From assembly GCA_030374765.1 (NCBI GenBank), contig JARGXX010000098.1, positions 1,240,001 through 1,304,000 of the forward strand: a DNA stretch of 64,000 nucleotides. The letters are read 5' to 3'. The notes under the pieces were generated by a model, which was not told the DNA's origin, did no database searches, and saw only the letters and a program-made list of their open reading frames with translations. This stretch comes from Agarophyton chilense (lineage: Eukaryota; Rhodophyta; Florideophyceae; Gracilariales; Gracilariaceae). The stretch's first letter is position 1; the number at the start of each line of letters is the position of its first letter. This document shows positions 22,725 through 33,296 of this stretch, piece after piece. The position numbers and the translations under genes are program-made.

Positions 22725-23742
22725 TCATGCACATATTCTTGAGTCGCCCGTTCTGGGTGCTGGTCAGCACCCTCTCTTCCAAGAAAGCCAACATTTCGAA
22801 ACTCATTATCGCCCTAGCAATACCTGCACGGCGGATAATTGGTTTGCTACGTGTCCACTATATGCGTGATGACAGCGTGATGATGGTTCGCGTCTGGAGA
22901 TGTGCGCACTGAGGGTGAGTGACGACAGTAGGCTCCAATCATCGCAACGCACATGCGAAGCAGTCAGACAAACTAAGCCACCAATCACGTCTATGTTCTC
23001 AGAATGTTAGTTTTAGGAGTTTTCTACGGTGCGAAAGTGGTGGAAACTCATAGAGATATATGACTTTTGTTTCAAAAACGTGGTGTTTATGAAACATCTC
23101 AGCTGTCCAAGTATTAGAATTGCCGTCCAGATTTTGCCCGCACCCCCCCTATAGAAACATCTTTGATGTTTCAGAATCGCGCTGACTGTGTGTACAACAT
23201 TGATATTTAGTGTATCGCGAAAAACATTTCTCGAAGAAAATCAGCTTACATATTGTCATACGTGATATTGTATCAGAATTGTAGTCAATAATGCAGAAGA
23301 TCATAACTTCGGTTGAGAACTTGTTGGAGCGACGCAAGAAAAATTTGTGGCAAGCGCGTGAAGCGGTGCGCAGCAGAGCTTCTAGTGTCCTAGCAATGAA
23401 AAGGGACTAAGATGGTTCCCTCCGTCTTTACTCTCGTGGTCGCGCCGCCGTCGATCTCCACAGCCTCCTCGCGCACAAAGCTCCGCGAGGTGCCACGGGA
23501 GCTCGTGGCGACGGCCAGCAAGGCCGCTGCCACTCGCGTGACACGTAGATGCCAAGACGACTCTCCATAGAACTAGCAATATTCTGGCCGCTGAACAAAT
23601 GATTCACTCAACATCGGCAGATACGCATTTGCAGTTTATCATAGCCATGGGCAATTGGCACACTGCCTGAATTTCACCCGCAGGGTCTCTATTTGATACT
23701 GATTATGAATAAGATAAATGGCATTTGAAGGCCTTGAAACTG
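22725..23742. other. Spacer with one short G+C-rich island
   Basis: Mostly featureless. The 23430-23560 segment is clearly more G+C-rich and reads SVFTLVVAPPSISTASSRT on the plus strand, possibly a scrap of an old gene. No family was recognised. Confidence 0.3.
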
Positions 23743-23752
23743 ATTATATAAC
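23743..23752 (+). promoter_or_regulatory. Probable TATA box of the 23887 gene
   Basis: TTATATAACA lies about 140 bp before the ATG at 23887, in an otherwise mixed-composition upstream region. Position fits a core promoter with a leader of about 110 bp. Confidence 0.4.
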
Positions 23753-23886
23753 ACGTCCTCTGCTACCTTCGTGCCACCCTCAACTCTGAGTGTGCTTGTC
23801 AACTCATCCACGGTTGGGACCCAAACGTCATTGGTATTTCGTTCCGCTTGAAGAAGTCATAAACAGCGATACTTTTCCATTGCAGG

Positions 23887-24528
23887 ATGGTTGTTTTCTT
23901 GTTCAGCACGGTATTGCTCTCTGTTTATGTTGCATTGCTATTTATCATTTGCGATGGCGCCTCAACACGCACTCGTACAACCTCCCGCTGCACCATTGAC
24001 TCACGAGGTGTACACAAGTGCCCCAAAGATGCGCCGGAAGAGTCTAACGGGCTCGATCCGCGAGCCGAAACATATTTCACACAAAAAATCCCTGTGACTA
24101 CAGAGGAGATGAATTTTGAATTCACCGCAAACTACTTTGTGTCGTCTGTGAAGCGAACGACAATAGCACAATTGCTGAATGAAGATCTCACGAATTCGGA
24201 CAAATACAAACCAGTGTTATTCATTGTGGCTTGGAAAAAGAGTAACGGAAATTTGAAATTGTGCATGTTTGAGTCGTGCAAGCACACGTGGGATGATGTG
24301 CCCGCTGGGTTCCGTATGAGCATAAAAGCGTCCGGAAAACGTGCGCAGGTGGTGGTTGCCGGACGCGCACAAAAAACCTTTGACTTGGTGAGGCCTTTGA
24401 ATGGAGCATATCGTCCGCGAGGGGCGCAGCAGATGCGTTGGGGCACGTATCATCATGACATTTCGAACAAGAAGGCGGCGTCAGAGGCCAGAGTACGTGT
24501 GTACAACATCGACTCTCGCGGATTTTAA
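23887..24528 (+). CDS. Secreted protein, possibly a jelly-roll polysaccharide lyase
   Basis: Intact frame of 213 residues. A signal peptide or anchor is clear: VVFLFSTVLLSVYVALLFII, followed by a small-residue site. The mature part looks like a beta-sandwich of alternating hydrophobic strands: IPVTTEEMNFEFTANYF, RTTIAQLLNEDL, KPVLFIVAWKK, FRMSIKASGKRAQVVVAG, and a late QMRWGTYHHD motif (about 182-191). The order of a TIAQ strand, then a KP-x-L strand, then a terminal RWGxY strand recalls alginate-lyase-type jelly rolls (PL7/PL13/PL20). The classic RTELR and QIH motifs are not clear, so the enzyme call is tentative. It sits alone among transposons yet has no break, so it is probably functional. 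Confidence 0.5.
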   Translation: MVVFLFSTVLLSVYVALLFIICDGASTRTRTTSRCTIDSRGVHKCPKDAPEESNGLDPRAETYFTQKIPVTTEEMNFEFTANYFVSSVKRTTIAQLLNEDLTNSDKYKPVLFIVAWKKSNGNLKLCMFESCKHTWDDVPAGFRMSIKASGKRAQVVVAGRAQKTFDLVRPLNGAYRPRGAQQMRWGTYHHDISNKKAASEARVRVYNIDSRGF

Positions 24529-24782
24529 ACTACGAAACACCTGCCAGTCTTAGGATATGTACTATCGGATTTAATGCTGTGTGTTTTTCCATTTGGAATG
24601 TCTACTGTTCCGTGGCGAAGAACTGGTACTCCGTTGAAAAACGTCTTCTCCTGGTAGAAATATCCGTATGGTAACTGTAGTCGCGATCGTCCGCTAACTT
24701 CCAAATGCGCAACACCGTTTCTCTCGTCGCGTCAACATATTTGGCCTTGGGAGGGCTTGATTGATTTCAAGGTCGAGCGAGA

Positions 24783-24836
24783 GAAGAATTCGGGATTAGA
24801 TCACACCTGATGGTGTGATCCAATCCCGAGTTCTTC
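24783..24836. repeat. 25-bp inverted repeat with 4-base loop
   Basis: Left arm 24783-24807 and right arm 24812-24836 pair at 23 of 25 positions around the loop TGAT. The arms begin GAAGAATTCGGGATT and the right end is AATCCCGAGTTCTTC. It lies 255 bp after the stop of the 23887 gene. It could be a small foldback element, a palindromic protein site or an RNA hairpin. Confidence 0.8.
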
Positions 24837-24954
24837 ACATATGTATGTACGTGTATTGGTTGAGAAAGGGCGCCATTGCGCGCGGTAAGCGTTGGCATTG
24901 GCTGAAGGTATCAGAGGTACGACGGAACTGCAATAGACATCGTTTGGGGCAAGT

Positions 24955-26140
24955 TCAATGGTTTGCTGTGGAGATATTTCGACGGAGGCTTGCTTCCGAA
25001 AGAGATTTTGTATCAGTTTCTATAAGATCACCAGGCTCGGAAGTACGTGTAGTGACAATGGAATATGTTCCTCTGAGATTTGCAACGATGTTAGAGGTGG
25101 GTCCTTCACCACTTTCAATCGCTTTGGAGTCAGTTGGGCCCTTCTCTTTGTTTCTATATAAGTCAGACTCTTCATTTGTTTCATAAAGCTGTTGATTATC
25201 GATGCGTGATTTCGAAATCCAGTTTAAAAAATCTTCTTGGCCGGGTAGCAGCTTGATCGCACGTGACGATTGTATCGAAATGATGGAAGATCCGGGTTTT
25301 ACATTCATGTAATCTGCTTTCAAGAACGATCTGGGGTATTTACTTTCATCTATTCCTTGTCTTCGCACAGTAAACTGCCGCAATTAATATTCTTCGTGTT
25401 CGCAAAAAACCAAGGCAACTCGAAATGTGCCTTCATCCAATGGAGGGAATATGTATTCCAAGGGCCCATTTTAAGTAGACCGGTGCCAGCACGACACTTC
25501 TTTTCTCTTTGGAACCGTCTCCGAGATCTTCGGAAGTAAGGCATTTGGAACGGAGCTGCTCGCCAGTCCCGCAATGGACAAATGACCATTTTCTTTTTCT
25601 CTTCCACAATCAATGAGAATGTTCGGAGCCAGCCAGCTCTTCTGCAATAGAACATTGAGCTTTTCCTGAGGCGACCTTTTTTGTTGAACTAACATTCTGT
25701 GTATCTACTGAGCCATTCGTGGAACCCTTGCGTCTCATATCAACTGATTCGTCGCTTACGAAGCAAGACAGGCCAATTCCTTCTGCTGCAGGAAACAATT
25801 AGAACCCGCTTAACCTGTTCTCCTTCAGTCGAAATGGTAGAATCTACTTCGATATCCGTGAGCTGCAATACCAATGGGCGGCACTTTCCAACCTCTGCTT
25901 GAACGTTCTGATTTTTCAATTCATACATCTTTTTCGCTGCAACTTGAAGATCAAACACTCGTCCGTCAGTATAGTTGTAATATATATCTGAAAACACCAG
26001 GAAAACATCTTTTTTCTCTGTTTCGTGACTCTCACCCAGTACTTCTAGCCGTGGTGGGGTGATGGGGATCTGAGAAGTGATGGAGTTCTCCACGAGTGGA
26101 CGAACTTTGAAGGCTTGACAGAATGGCTGTGATTGCAAAA
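24955..26140 (-). pseudogene. Decayed gene of unknown family
   Basis: Coding-like sequence runs through three phases on the minus strand: 26138-25790, then about 25798-25610, then about 25640-24955. The switches are one-base shifts near 25795 and 25630, and TAA stops lie at 25471 and about 25384. Typical pieces are KKDVFLVFSDIYYNYTDG, CRPLVLQLTDIEVDSTIS, LIDCGREKENGHLSIAGL and SRAIKLLPGQEDFLNWIS. The upstream minus strand (about 26210-26130) also encodes a strong hydrophobic helix, LTIFVLICFSITFAITAIL, in another phase. That suggests a type II membrane protein whose first part is shifted. I cannot name the family. The even spread of breaks indicates a pseudogene rather than introns. Confidence 0.45.
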
Positions 26141-26484
26141 GTTATAGAGAAGCAGATGAGGACAAAGATTGTGAGGTGATGGGCGTGGAGCGAGGACGTA
26201 TTGGTATTGTGCAGGACTTGAAGAAATCGAAAGAAGAAGAAAGCGGTGGCACATAGAGCAGTGCGTTAATTATGAGTTAGGCCACAGAGACGTACGAATT
26301 GTTACGTGCAGAGCATGGCACATGTAGCACATGAATGGTGGATGTTTTGATTGCAAATGGTATGGTGGCTTACGGATGCGTATAGAAGAAGCAGAGCGAG
26401 TGGACTGGTTGAGCGCGTATAATGAAAAGCCCGTGGCTGGTCTCTCAGAACGGAGAGCAAGGAGACGAAACGAGTTAGCTAGTG

Positions 26485-26514
26485 GCTATACGACCGATGG
26501 CCTCATATGAGGCC
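26485..26514 (-). repeat. GGCCTCATATGAGGCC palindrome with CGTATAG box, copy 1
   Basis: The 16-bp palindrome is 26499-26514 and is perfect; it extends to 20 bp as ATGGCC...GGCCAT. On the minus strand the box CGTATAGC follows it after exactly 6 bases. It points left, towards the decayed gene at 24955-26140. Confidence 0.75.
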
Positions 26515-26893
26515 ATTTTTTATTTCTTTGTAATTAAGCAATAAATGCAATCGACAAGCTCTGCATAACTGGAACATATTGCTGAACACTCTTCGTTGAT
26601 GGCATCAAACTTTGAAGTATGCATTACTAGATGATTGAAAAAGGTATTTCCTTTCGACATGTTTTTTCTTTGGATCGTTTGAGGCGAAGTTTTTTTTTTG
26701 CGACTATTTAAGTTTGCTACACCAAAAGTATATCATTTTAAAGAAGAGTATTAAAGCTCTGTTTGACAAGATTCCGGAGCCTTTTCGTCAACGATAAAGA
26801 TGTATTGTTTTTATTTTTATTTTCTTCCTTTCCGCTCTAAATTTTAAATTTCATATCTTAAATGAAATTCAGTTACATTTTAAGAGAAATTTT

Positions 26894-26928
26894 GGCCTCA
26901 TCTGAGGTCAATTTTCCGGGCGTGTAGA
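26894..26928 (+). repeat. GGCCTCATCTGAGGTC palindrome variant with CGTGTAG box, copy 2
   Basis: The palindrome variant is 26894-26909, with two changes from copy 1. CGTGTAGA follows at 26921-26928, 11 bases later, on the plus strand. With copy 1 it forms a divergent pair 380 bp apart. Sequence beyond the box (CGTGTAGACACCAGG) matches copy 4 read in the same sense (CGTATAGACACCAG). Confidence 0.75.
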
Positions 26929-27780
26929 CACCAGGCAAGTATTGGGGAACTGGGCCAAATGACTTCATTGTGAGACGCGGCTTGCTAAAGTTTTCATACC
27001 AAGGGTACGAAGGTAAACCACCAACGGTTGACGACTCCGAATGCGAATAGAAAACCGCCCCATGAGCGAGAACTGCAAGGTTGCCACGGTTGCCACGGTT
27101 GCCACGCCATAACTTTCACACATGACAGCAGTGCCAGGTGCGTGCTTGTTGACACCTATGTGTGTTGCATCGTCGTCTCCTTTACAAATAATGGCACACA
27201 CGACAGCTTGGCCGTGTGCATGGGCCGTCTGCAAGACGCGCCACACCTGCAACAGCTGTTAATGCCAAGTTGGTGTGCCTTGTTCACGTTTTTGTCTTCG
27301 GGCGCTCTTAATTCCACACAGTCTCAAACCTCTGTGCCCATGTGCCATGCCATTCAGTTTGCACTGCCAACGGCGCAATGCGGCACAAGCACAGCATCGT
27401 AAAACGTATCAAAAGGCGCTGCTTGTGCTTGAAATGAGTAAAACGCATTACTTCACTACACTAGCCACTTCTTTCGAGCCTGCTACCGAGCGTAAATACG
27501 TTCAACTGAATGAGGCTGCCTATAATGAATTTCACAAAAAGGACTAACCGCATGAGATAACGAGTGTGCACGTACACACAACGTGCTGCCCTCTAGGCTC
27601 AAACCGAAACGGTGCACAGCAAAACTCCGCTTACATCCTCCTGAGTTAGACTGCTCCAGTACTTAAAAAGCATTCGGTTGCGATCGCGGCCTGTTGAACC
27701 AACTCTGTCAAGTGCACACGTCTTATCACTTCGTTATTTCACCTATATCTTTCGCAACTTGCCATCATTCTTGCATCTCA
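26929..27780. other. Upstream region of the 27781 gene, with a 9-bp triplicate
   Basis: GTTGCCACG occurs three times in tandem at 27080-27106. The open frames at 27028-27402 and 27275-27547 have no recognisable product. A possible TATA-like run, ACTTAAAAAG, lies near 27661, about 120 bp before the ATG at 27781. Confidence 0.4.
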
Positions 27781-28341
27781 ATGTTTTCATTCTTTCTCAT
27801 TGCTTTGGTGGGTGCTACCGCCGTGCTGGCAGCGCCGGACTATGAGCCAATAATACCTGTTTCGCAACGGCTGGCTTCTCCATGCTCGGAGCAGTGCGAG
27901 CCAGCATTTGTTTCGATGTACAGCTGCCTGCAGGGTCTCTATGACAATCGATGCCTTATAAAGAGCTGCGGAAGCCCAAACAATCACCCGTGGACAAGAT
28001 GCACCAGCAACCCGGACGCGCCTGCGCCCTCACCCACGCCTTCAAGCTGCGCCGTCAAGGCGCTTGGAGATGAGCATGATCTAGAGAGGTTTGAGGTGCA
28101 ATGCAGATGTCCTAGTTCAGGTCTCAGAAGTGTGTTCCGATCGTCTCCGTTGGACGTTCACTATTGTATGAGGGCGTGCTACATGATGAGCGAAGAGTAT
28201 CGACAGGCTTGTGATGCGTATGATCGTTCTGGTGCGAGCAGTACTATGCAGATCGGACAGGCGTTTGCTAGAGTGGGACGCGCGTGCTGCGAGAACAAAT
28301 GTGGAGGTGTCTTCAGGGGGAGCACATGCACCGGGGTTTAG
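27781..28341 (+). CDS. Small secreted cysteine-rich protein
   Basis: 186 residues from the ATG at 27781. An upstream in-frame extension to 27694 exists, but only the inner ATG puts the signal peptide at the N-terminus. The signal MFSFFLIALVGATAVLA is followed by APDYEP. The mature protein has 16 cysteines in two modules: six before a Pro-rich linker (PDAPAPSPTP) and ten after it, including a CRC and a CC pair. No transmembrane segment or GPI-like tail is seen. I recognise no family; an even cysteine number suggests all are in disulfides. The frame is intact although the neighbours are decayed, so the gene is probably active. A role in the cell wall or in interactions with other organisms would be a guess. 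Confidence 0.65.
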   Translation: MFSFFLIALVGATAVLAAPDYEPIIPVSQRLASPCSEQCEPAFVSMYSCLQGLYDNRCLIKSCGSPNNHPWTRCTSNPDAPAPSPTPSSCAVKALGDEHDLERFEVQCRCPSSGLRSVFRSSPLDVHYCMRACYMMSEEYRQACDAYDRSGASSTMQIGQAFARVGRACCENKCGGVFRGSTCTGV

Positions 28342-28713
28342 AATAGAAAGGATCATCACAGAGTAGGCCTCTGATCTCATGGACGCACTTTCGTAAATCA
28401 CATCTCCTGTGGAGAAGGTGCTGCACTCTGTGCAGCACCACGGAGACGACGTGTACCTACCCTATGACAAACGGTATTACGTTCCTCAGAGCAATTTCAA
28501 TATATTTGAACTAGTTAGCAGGGCAGCTCCTGCACCTATCCCAGCAACCACCCTCATCCCTGCCATGGATGTATATCGGGCGTATCTCTTCAAATACAAA
28601 TAGTGCCATTCATCTACAACGCTTCTACTACTATCATTCAACAAGTACACTCAACGAAATTTTCATATATCGAAAAGCAATTCCTCTTAACCCTGCAGAA
28701 ATGTGTAAATAGC
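28342..28713. other. Spacer, nothing recognised
   Basis: A 64-codon open frame at 28409-28603 (plus) has no recognisable features. No repeat or RNA was seen. Confidence 0.4.
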
Positions 28714-30141
28714 TTAAACTTGAGATCGTTTGTCTAAACAGGGCATGTAAATTGATCCCAAGGCCGCATTCAAAGCGGTCTGCTTTGTTTGGACGATCCA
28801 GGAGCAGCAAGCCCGCGCACAATTTGTTTCCGTTATGGAAGAAAATTTGTTTGGATTTTGTAGACCAGGGGTTATCTTCGGATCCGATAAAACTGAATCA
28901 GCCGCTGTTCCCAAGGACAATGGCACTTCGCCAACATTTGCACTGCTCCATACCGACAAAATACCCAAGGCTCGTATAGAGTCCTCTTGCTTTGATTTAG
29001 TAGCCCCTCCGGCTGCAATCTCTTCCAGAATCTCTCGAGGGTTTCCGTCAAATAAGATCTCTGAAATACAAGATCGTGGGATATCGTTCCTCATGGCCAA
29101 ACGTACTGCTTTTCGGTCGTTTTCGTTTGGCTTTCTTCGTAGAACAGCAGACTAGTGCACTGACGTACTATTTCGGGGACTTCGGTTCCGCTTTGCACTT
29201 CGCTTAGAATTTGAACTATTATCAGAAAGCCGGCCAACCGAACATCGGTACTCTTCTCTTTCTTTGATGAGAGTATGGAAAAGATATCCTGCAGCACTTC
29301 TTCATAAATCTTTTTCGATCTTCTCGAAGCACATTCAAGCACAGCGATTGATCGCAAAGTAGAATTCTTTTGGTATCCGTACCTTGCTGTCTTGAGAAAG
29401 CCCGTCTGGTGAACCGCAATCTTCAACAAAACGTTCTCGCTATTAACGCAATGACCTAGTTCTTCGGCCAGATGAAAGGCATAGGCCCTCATTGCTTCAT
29501 CGGAGCTCTTTGACGCTTGCTGGAGGGTTGGAAAGAGAATCTTACATGCCCCAATACATACATCTTTTGTCCGAAGGCCACGAAGCATGAAATTAACCGC
29601 AGGTAGTGCTCCATTTGTTTGCCGCTTGAGCGCGTGATCCACAGTTGGAAATACTTTATCAAGGACAGCCACCTCATCTGCTCTTCGCAGCGCAGAGGAG
29701 CATGAACGAACAACGTCTTTTGCAAGGGTAACAGTTTTCATGCAAAGACTTGCGACTGTCGTCAAATACCGTTCTCATTCCGTCTGATAAAAGCCCTCAT
29801 AGAATTTACATATCAATCCAATAGAAGCCAGAGCTTCGTAAGGTGACTTTTCGTATCCATCGCAGACTGCTAAACTGAGCCTTGTACAATGCAAGGTTCA
29901 GCGAAATGGAATGTGATTCTATGAGATAAGCGCTGCGAATTGATTTTTTATTTATTCGAGATTGGAAGCCGCCAGATGCTTGTGGTGTTGCCTCCAGTGC
30001 AGCAATCGATGCGACGAGGAGTATGAGTGCTGAATCATTAAATTCATCCGTTTCAAGGAGAAGGCAAGACAACTTGACGAAATTAAGTGCTTCACGGGTG
30101 GCGCACGGGATCTTTTTCACTAAAGTCGTGAATTCGTCCAT
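28714..30141 (-). pseudogene. GCN1: GCN1 homologue, N-terminal fragment with frameshifts
   Basis: HEAT-repeat-like sequence on the minus strand. It starts MDEFTTLVKKIPCATREAL, then FVKLSCLLLETDEFN, matching the KWSCLLL segment at the start of plant GCN1 (ILITYHIA). A shift near 29880 and a stop near 29773 lead to 29765-29091, with helical repeats: CKILFPTLQQASKSSDEAM, RAYAFHLAEELGHC, LKTARYGYQKNSTLRSIA and VLQDIFSILSSKKEKS. A further shift near 29100 continues to 28714. GCN1 is a giant ribosome-bound activator of the GCN2 kinase with about 2600 residues. Only about 460 codons are present here, so the rest was lost. The match is by helix pattern and a few motifs, so another HEAT protein is possible. 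Confidence 0.5.
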
Positions 30142-30980
30142 TTTCTTGATGACTTTAGCTTTAGGGTCTGTCTAAACAGAAGTGATCTTGAACGTGACGC
30201 GCAATTGAGAGTACATGATTGGCCAAATACGAAGAACCGTGATACCAGGATAATAGAGGTTTTTAACAATGGAAAATTTGTGTTATTCATGTTCTATTTT
30301 AGCTGAACGCAATCTCGTCGCTTTAGGGGCATGCTTGCAAGAAAGGTGACAATATCATACCCTTTTGCATGGTGCAAAACACGTCTCTTGTGACCGGCTA
30401 CATCTTGAAATTATGAAATTAGCACAACCTGATACAGAAAACTTTGAGGACTGCGAATTTTGGATTTCTCTACAAGAGAGATCAAATCAGCTCCGATTCC
30501 CAGCACAAGAAAGAAACCCGTTTATGTTGTCACGGCACGGCAATTTGCGCCCCACCAAGATGTATTTTTTATCCAGCAGCCTCTTCGTCCAGAACATGGC
30601 GTACTCTTTTATCCTTCGACCTTAGTGCTGTTCTTTTCTCAAACTGCTTCTCAACGCCTTTCTGGGGATCTCCGATGAGCTGGCATCTTGTATGACGTCA
30701 ACATGCCGTTATTATCAACATCTAGCTCCGAATATCATTTTCTTTCTCCTGCACCCCCACTGCTAAAGGCAGACTTCAAGATTACTTACGCGTTTCTTTG
30801 CGAGCAATCTATCGAAAAATTGCGTGGAATCTCACGATACTGGCGCATCACGGACCAGTTTCAAACCACACACACCTCCAAAGCCATGCTAGTGGCACAA
30901 ATATTGTGCTTCATACATAACAAATTTGTTAAGTCGGACAAAGTCACAATTGAACGTATCCTCACAGCGCAATCGCATTG
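30142..30980 (+). other. Faint coding-like remnants, unassigned
   Basis: Pieces such as NPVYVVTARQFAPHQDVFF and EKLRGISRYWRITDQ appear in shifting plus-strand frames about 30440-30980. They may be the worn start of the transposon accessory gene that follows. No family was identified. Confidence 0.25.
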
Positions 30981-30987
30981 GTAGTTT

Positions 30988-32112
30988 ATGGACTTGCAAT
31001 CTCGCTGGGAGGTTATTGGAAACCCAAATACATTACCCGACATGAAAATCCTGGAAGAATGTTTGGCATGCGGTGGCAATAATTCTAATATAACGCACCG
31101 TTTTCCCGAGCTGTCAACGCGTGGAAAGGGCTCTTTTCGTCCAGGAAAACGTAAGCGCACGAGTCCGAAGAAGGGGGTCGAGAAGGAGTATGGAACACCT
31201 TTGAAGAAAGCAAGAATAGAAGATGATGTGGAATTGGTTATTGTAGATCATGAATCTCAGAGCGAAGATAAAAGCCTGAAACAAAGGCAAGTACCATTCT
31301 CTTTGTCAGAATTTGCGCGACTCGTTGTTTTGATTCGCAAAGACCCCAAAACACGTCAGGCGTTCCTTCGATCCTCCCAAACAATTTCGAAGCGGGCTCT
31401 GTTAGATATCAAACCAAAATAGGCGGACAATTGGACCAACGTTATTGAGGTTCGTTTCAATGATGCTTCATTGGCTCCGTGGTTTTCTTTTGATCACGTT
31501 CTTGACGAGATTGTTTCACCTGAACTGTCAACTCGGTGTTTCAGAAGTGGAGTGTAATTGCGGTCGGTTTGGAACGGTTTAAGGTCTCTGTCGTCGTTGC
31601 CGATTACGAACTTTAAGAAGAGTGGGAAAAACAACCCAGACTTCAAGGAGTTTACAGACGGACCTATGGGTTCAAAGTTGTAAAAGTTGAGCCAGGTGAA
31701 TCGAGATTGCGATGTAGTAGGAGCTACTGCCCTTGGTTTAGGAACTAAGGATGAAAACGAAGAGTTATTGGGTTCCTCTGTTAGGACTATCCACTACAAA
31801 GGAATGTTTGGTCATGAGGGTTGAACTGGTTTGTTCGACCGTCAAGCGAGTTATGGGTCAAACTCGAACAGTCGAGTACAATAAAAAAAGCAATCATCTG
31901 AAGAGTTCGAAGATGCTAGTGTTACGTTCATGCATTCTGTAAGTAGCTTTTTCAACACTGAGAACGAAGCAGAGAATCCGGCTCCTGTTCACAAATCTGT
32001 TGTTTTGGAGCGCGGAAAATCAGCTCTGGCAGAGATCGAGCAGCGTTGCAAGCTTTTAGTGGAGTTAAATCTTGCACAAGAAATAGTGGACAAAGACATA
32101 AATAAGTACTGA
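30988..32112 (+). pseudogene. Transposon accessory DNA-binding-type gene, copy A
   Basis: Frames at 30988-31422 and onward (with stops) to 32112 form one decayed gene. A basic, KR-rich segment (RPGKRKRTSPKKG) precedes FSLSEFARLVVLIRKDP, then WTNVIEVRFNDASLAP, then FDHVLDEIV, then NFKKSGKNNPDF. The tail is coiled-coil-like (KSALAEIEQRCKLLVELN). This order (an FSL helix, an RFND box, an SGxNxP segment, a charged coil) matches copy B at 47.1-48.2 kb. It also resembles the Myb/SANT-like second gene of Harbinger-type elements in algae and oomycetes. Its partner transposase is not adjacent. Confidence 0.5.
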
Positions 32113-32135
32113 TTAGGAATCTCATATAATGGTGA

Positions 32136-33015
32136 TCAGGAAGCTGTTAGATGAACTCGACAAGTCGTAATGGTCTGAGACAAACTGAAGCACTTAGTTG
32201 AAAACACGCACTCTAAATCTAAGCCCGTTAGTCTGAATACAGTTTCGCTGATTCCAGTATCATTAGACTGTGTTGCAATGTCTTCAGCAATGATATTCAA
32301 AAGAGTCAACCCACGAAGAGTATTCAACCGTGATGAAATTCGGAAATCGAACGCACTAAGAGGTAACATCTTTCCGAAAGACTGCGTTCGCACAGTGTGT
32401 TTGAGCACGTACCGCGCACGTTTCTCTTGCTTGCCTTTCTGGTCAATAGTTCTGTGACACCACCCATTCGGAATAGTGTTTTGGTGATGACCATGGAGCG
32501 TTCACGTCCGAGGTACCAGTTCTGCGTGATGTTTATTGTGGACAACACAACGCAAATTGAATTCCGATGAACTTGCAACAGGTCTTTTGCCAGATCCAGT
32601 GAGATAAGCTCCGCTGCACATCCCATACCCGCCAGATTGTACGTGCGCACAGAAATTCTCATCTTGTACTTGTTGATCAGCATTGCCGAAAGACTGGGAG
32701 TAGGGTTGAAAAGAGAGCAATTCACCACAAGAATATCGATGGCTCTGGGGTCCAAGTTTTTTTGACGCAACAGCGCGTCCATATTGCTTAACAGCACCAG
32801 TTCACTTTCCTCCCTGGCAAAACTCATGTTGAATACGGCTCTTTTATCACCACCATTTTCCGGAATGGAATGGAAATGTCCAAGTATTCCAACCGTAAAA
32901 GCTCATTTTCCGCCTATGCCACTGCGCCCCAACAGATTCTTCTAGAACGCTATGGACTCCTCATCAAACTTGTGCGAGGCTAAGGTATTCTTCATATAGC
33001 TATCGATGCTAATAT
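32136..33015 (-). pseudogene. KCS: 3-ketoacyl-CoA synthase (FAE1/KCS) fragment
   Basis: The minus strand from about 33015 reads FDEESIAF-stop-KNLLGRSGIGGK. After a frame change comes AREESELVLLSNMDALL, then IDILVVNCSLFNPTPSLSAM, LINKYKMR, LAGMGCAAE with the catalytic Cys, ISLDLAKDLLQVHRNS, INITQNWYLGRERSM and FRMGGVTELL. These are near-diagnostic of KCS enzymes, the ER condensing enzymes of very-long-chain fatty acid synthesis in plants and algae. A second shift near 32420 continues as YVLKHTVRTQSFGK. The N-terminal membrane part and the downstream catalytic His and Asn are missing, so it is dead. It is head to head with xpt. Confidence 0.8.
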
Positions 33016-33296
33016 AGTACCGCGCCCCATCTCGGATAAGAATCGTATGGTGACTTTCATCAGCACTGTGGCGTACTTTGACGGCGAGATGCAGGTCGTG
33101 GCGCAGCGCTCGGCCAATAGTTTCATGGAATTCGCAGCCACGCACCACGCCAATATTTCCATTGCTTCGGCGATGGATGAACTGTTCATGCAGCTTTCGA
33201 GGCGCCTCAAGCTCACTTTCGATTCACGAACCCAGTGGGCTGTACGTGCAAGCTGCCGACGCGCAGGGTGACTCCAAGCCGCTGGTGGGCGCCACA

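Noticed and set aside
27028..27402. 124-codon frame with a repeated GCHGCH stretch
   Set aside because: The repeat is a translation of the 9-bp triplicate; nothing else supports a gene.
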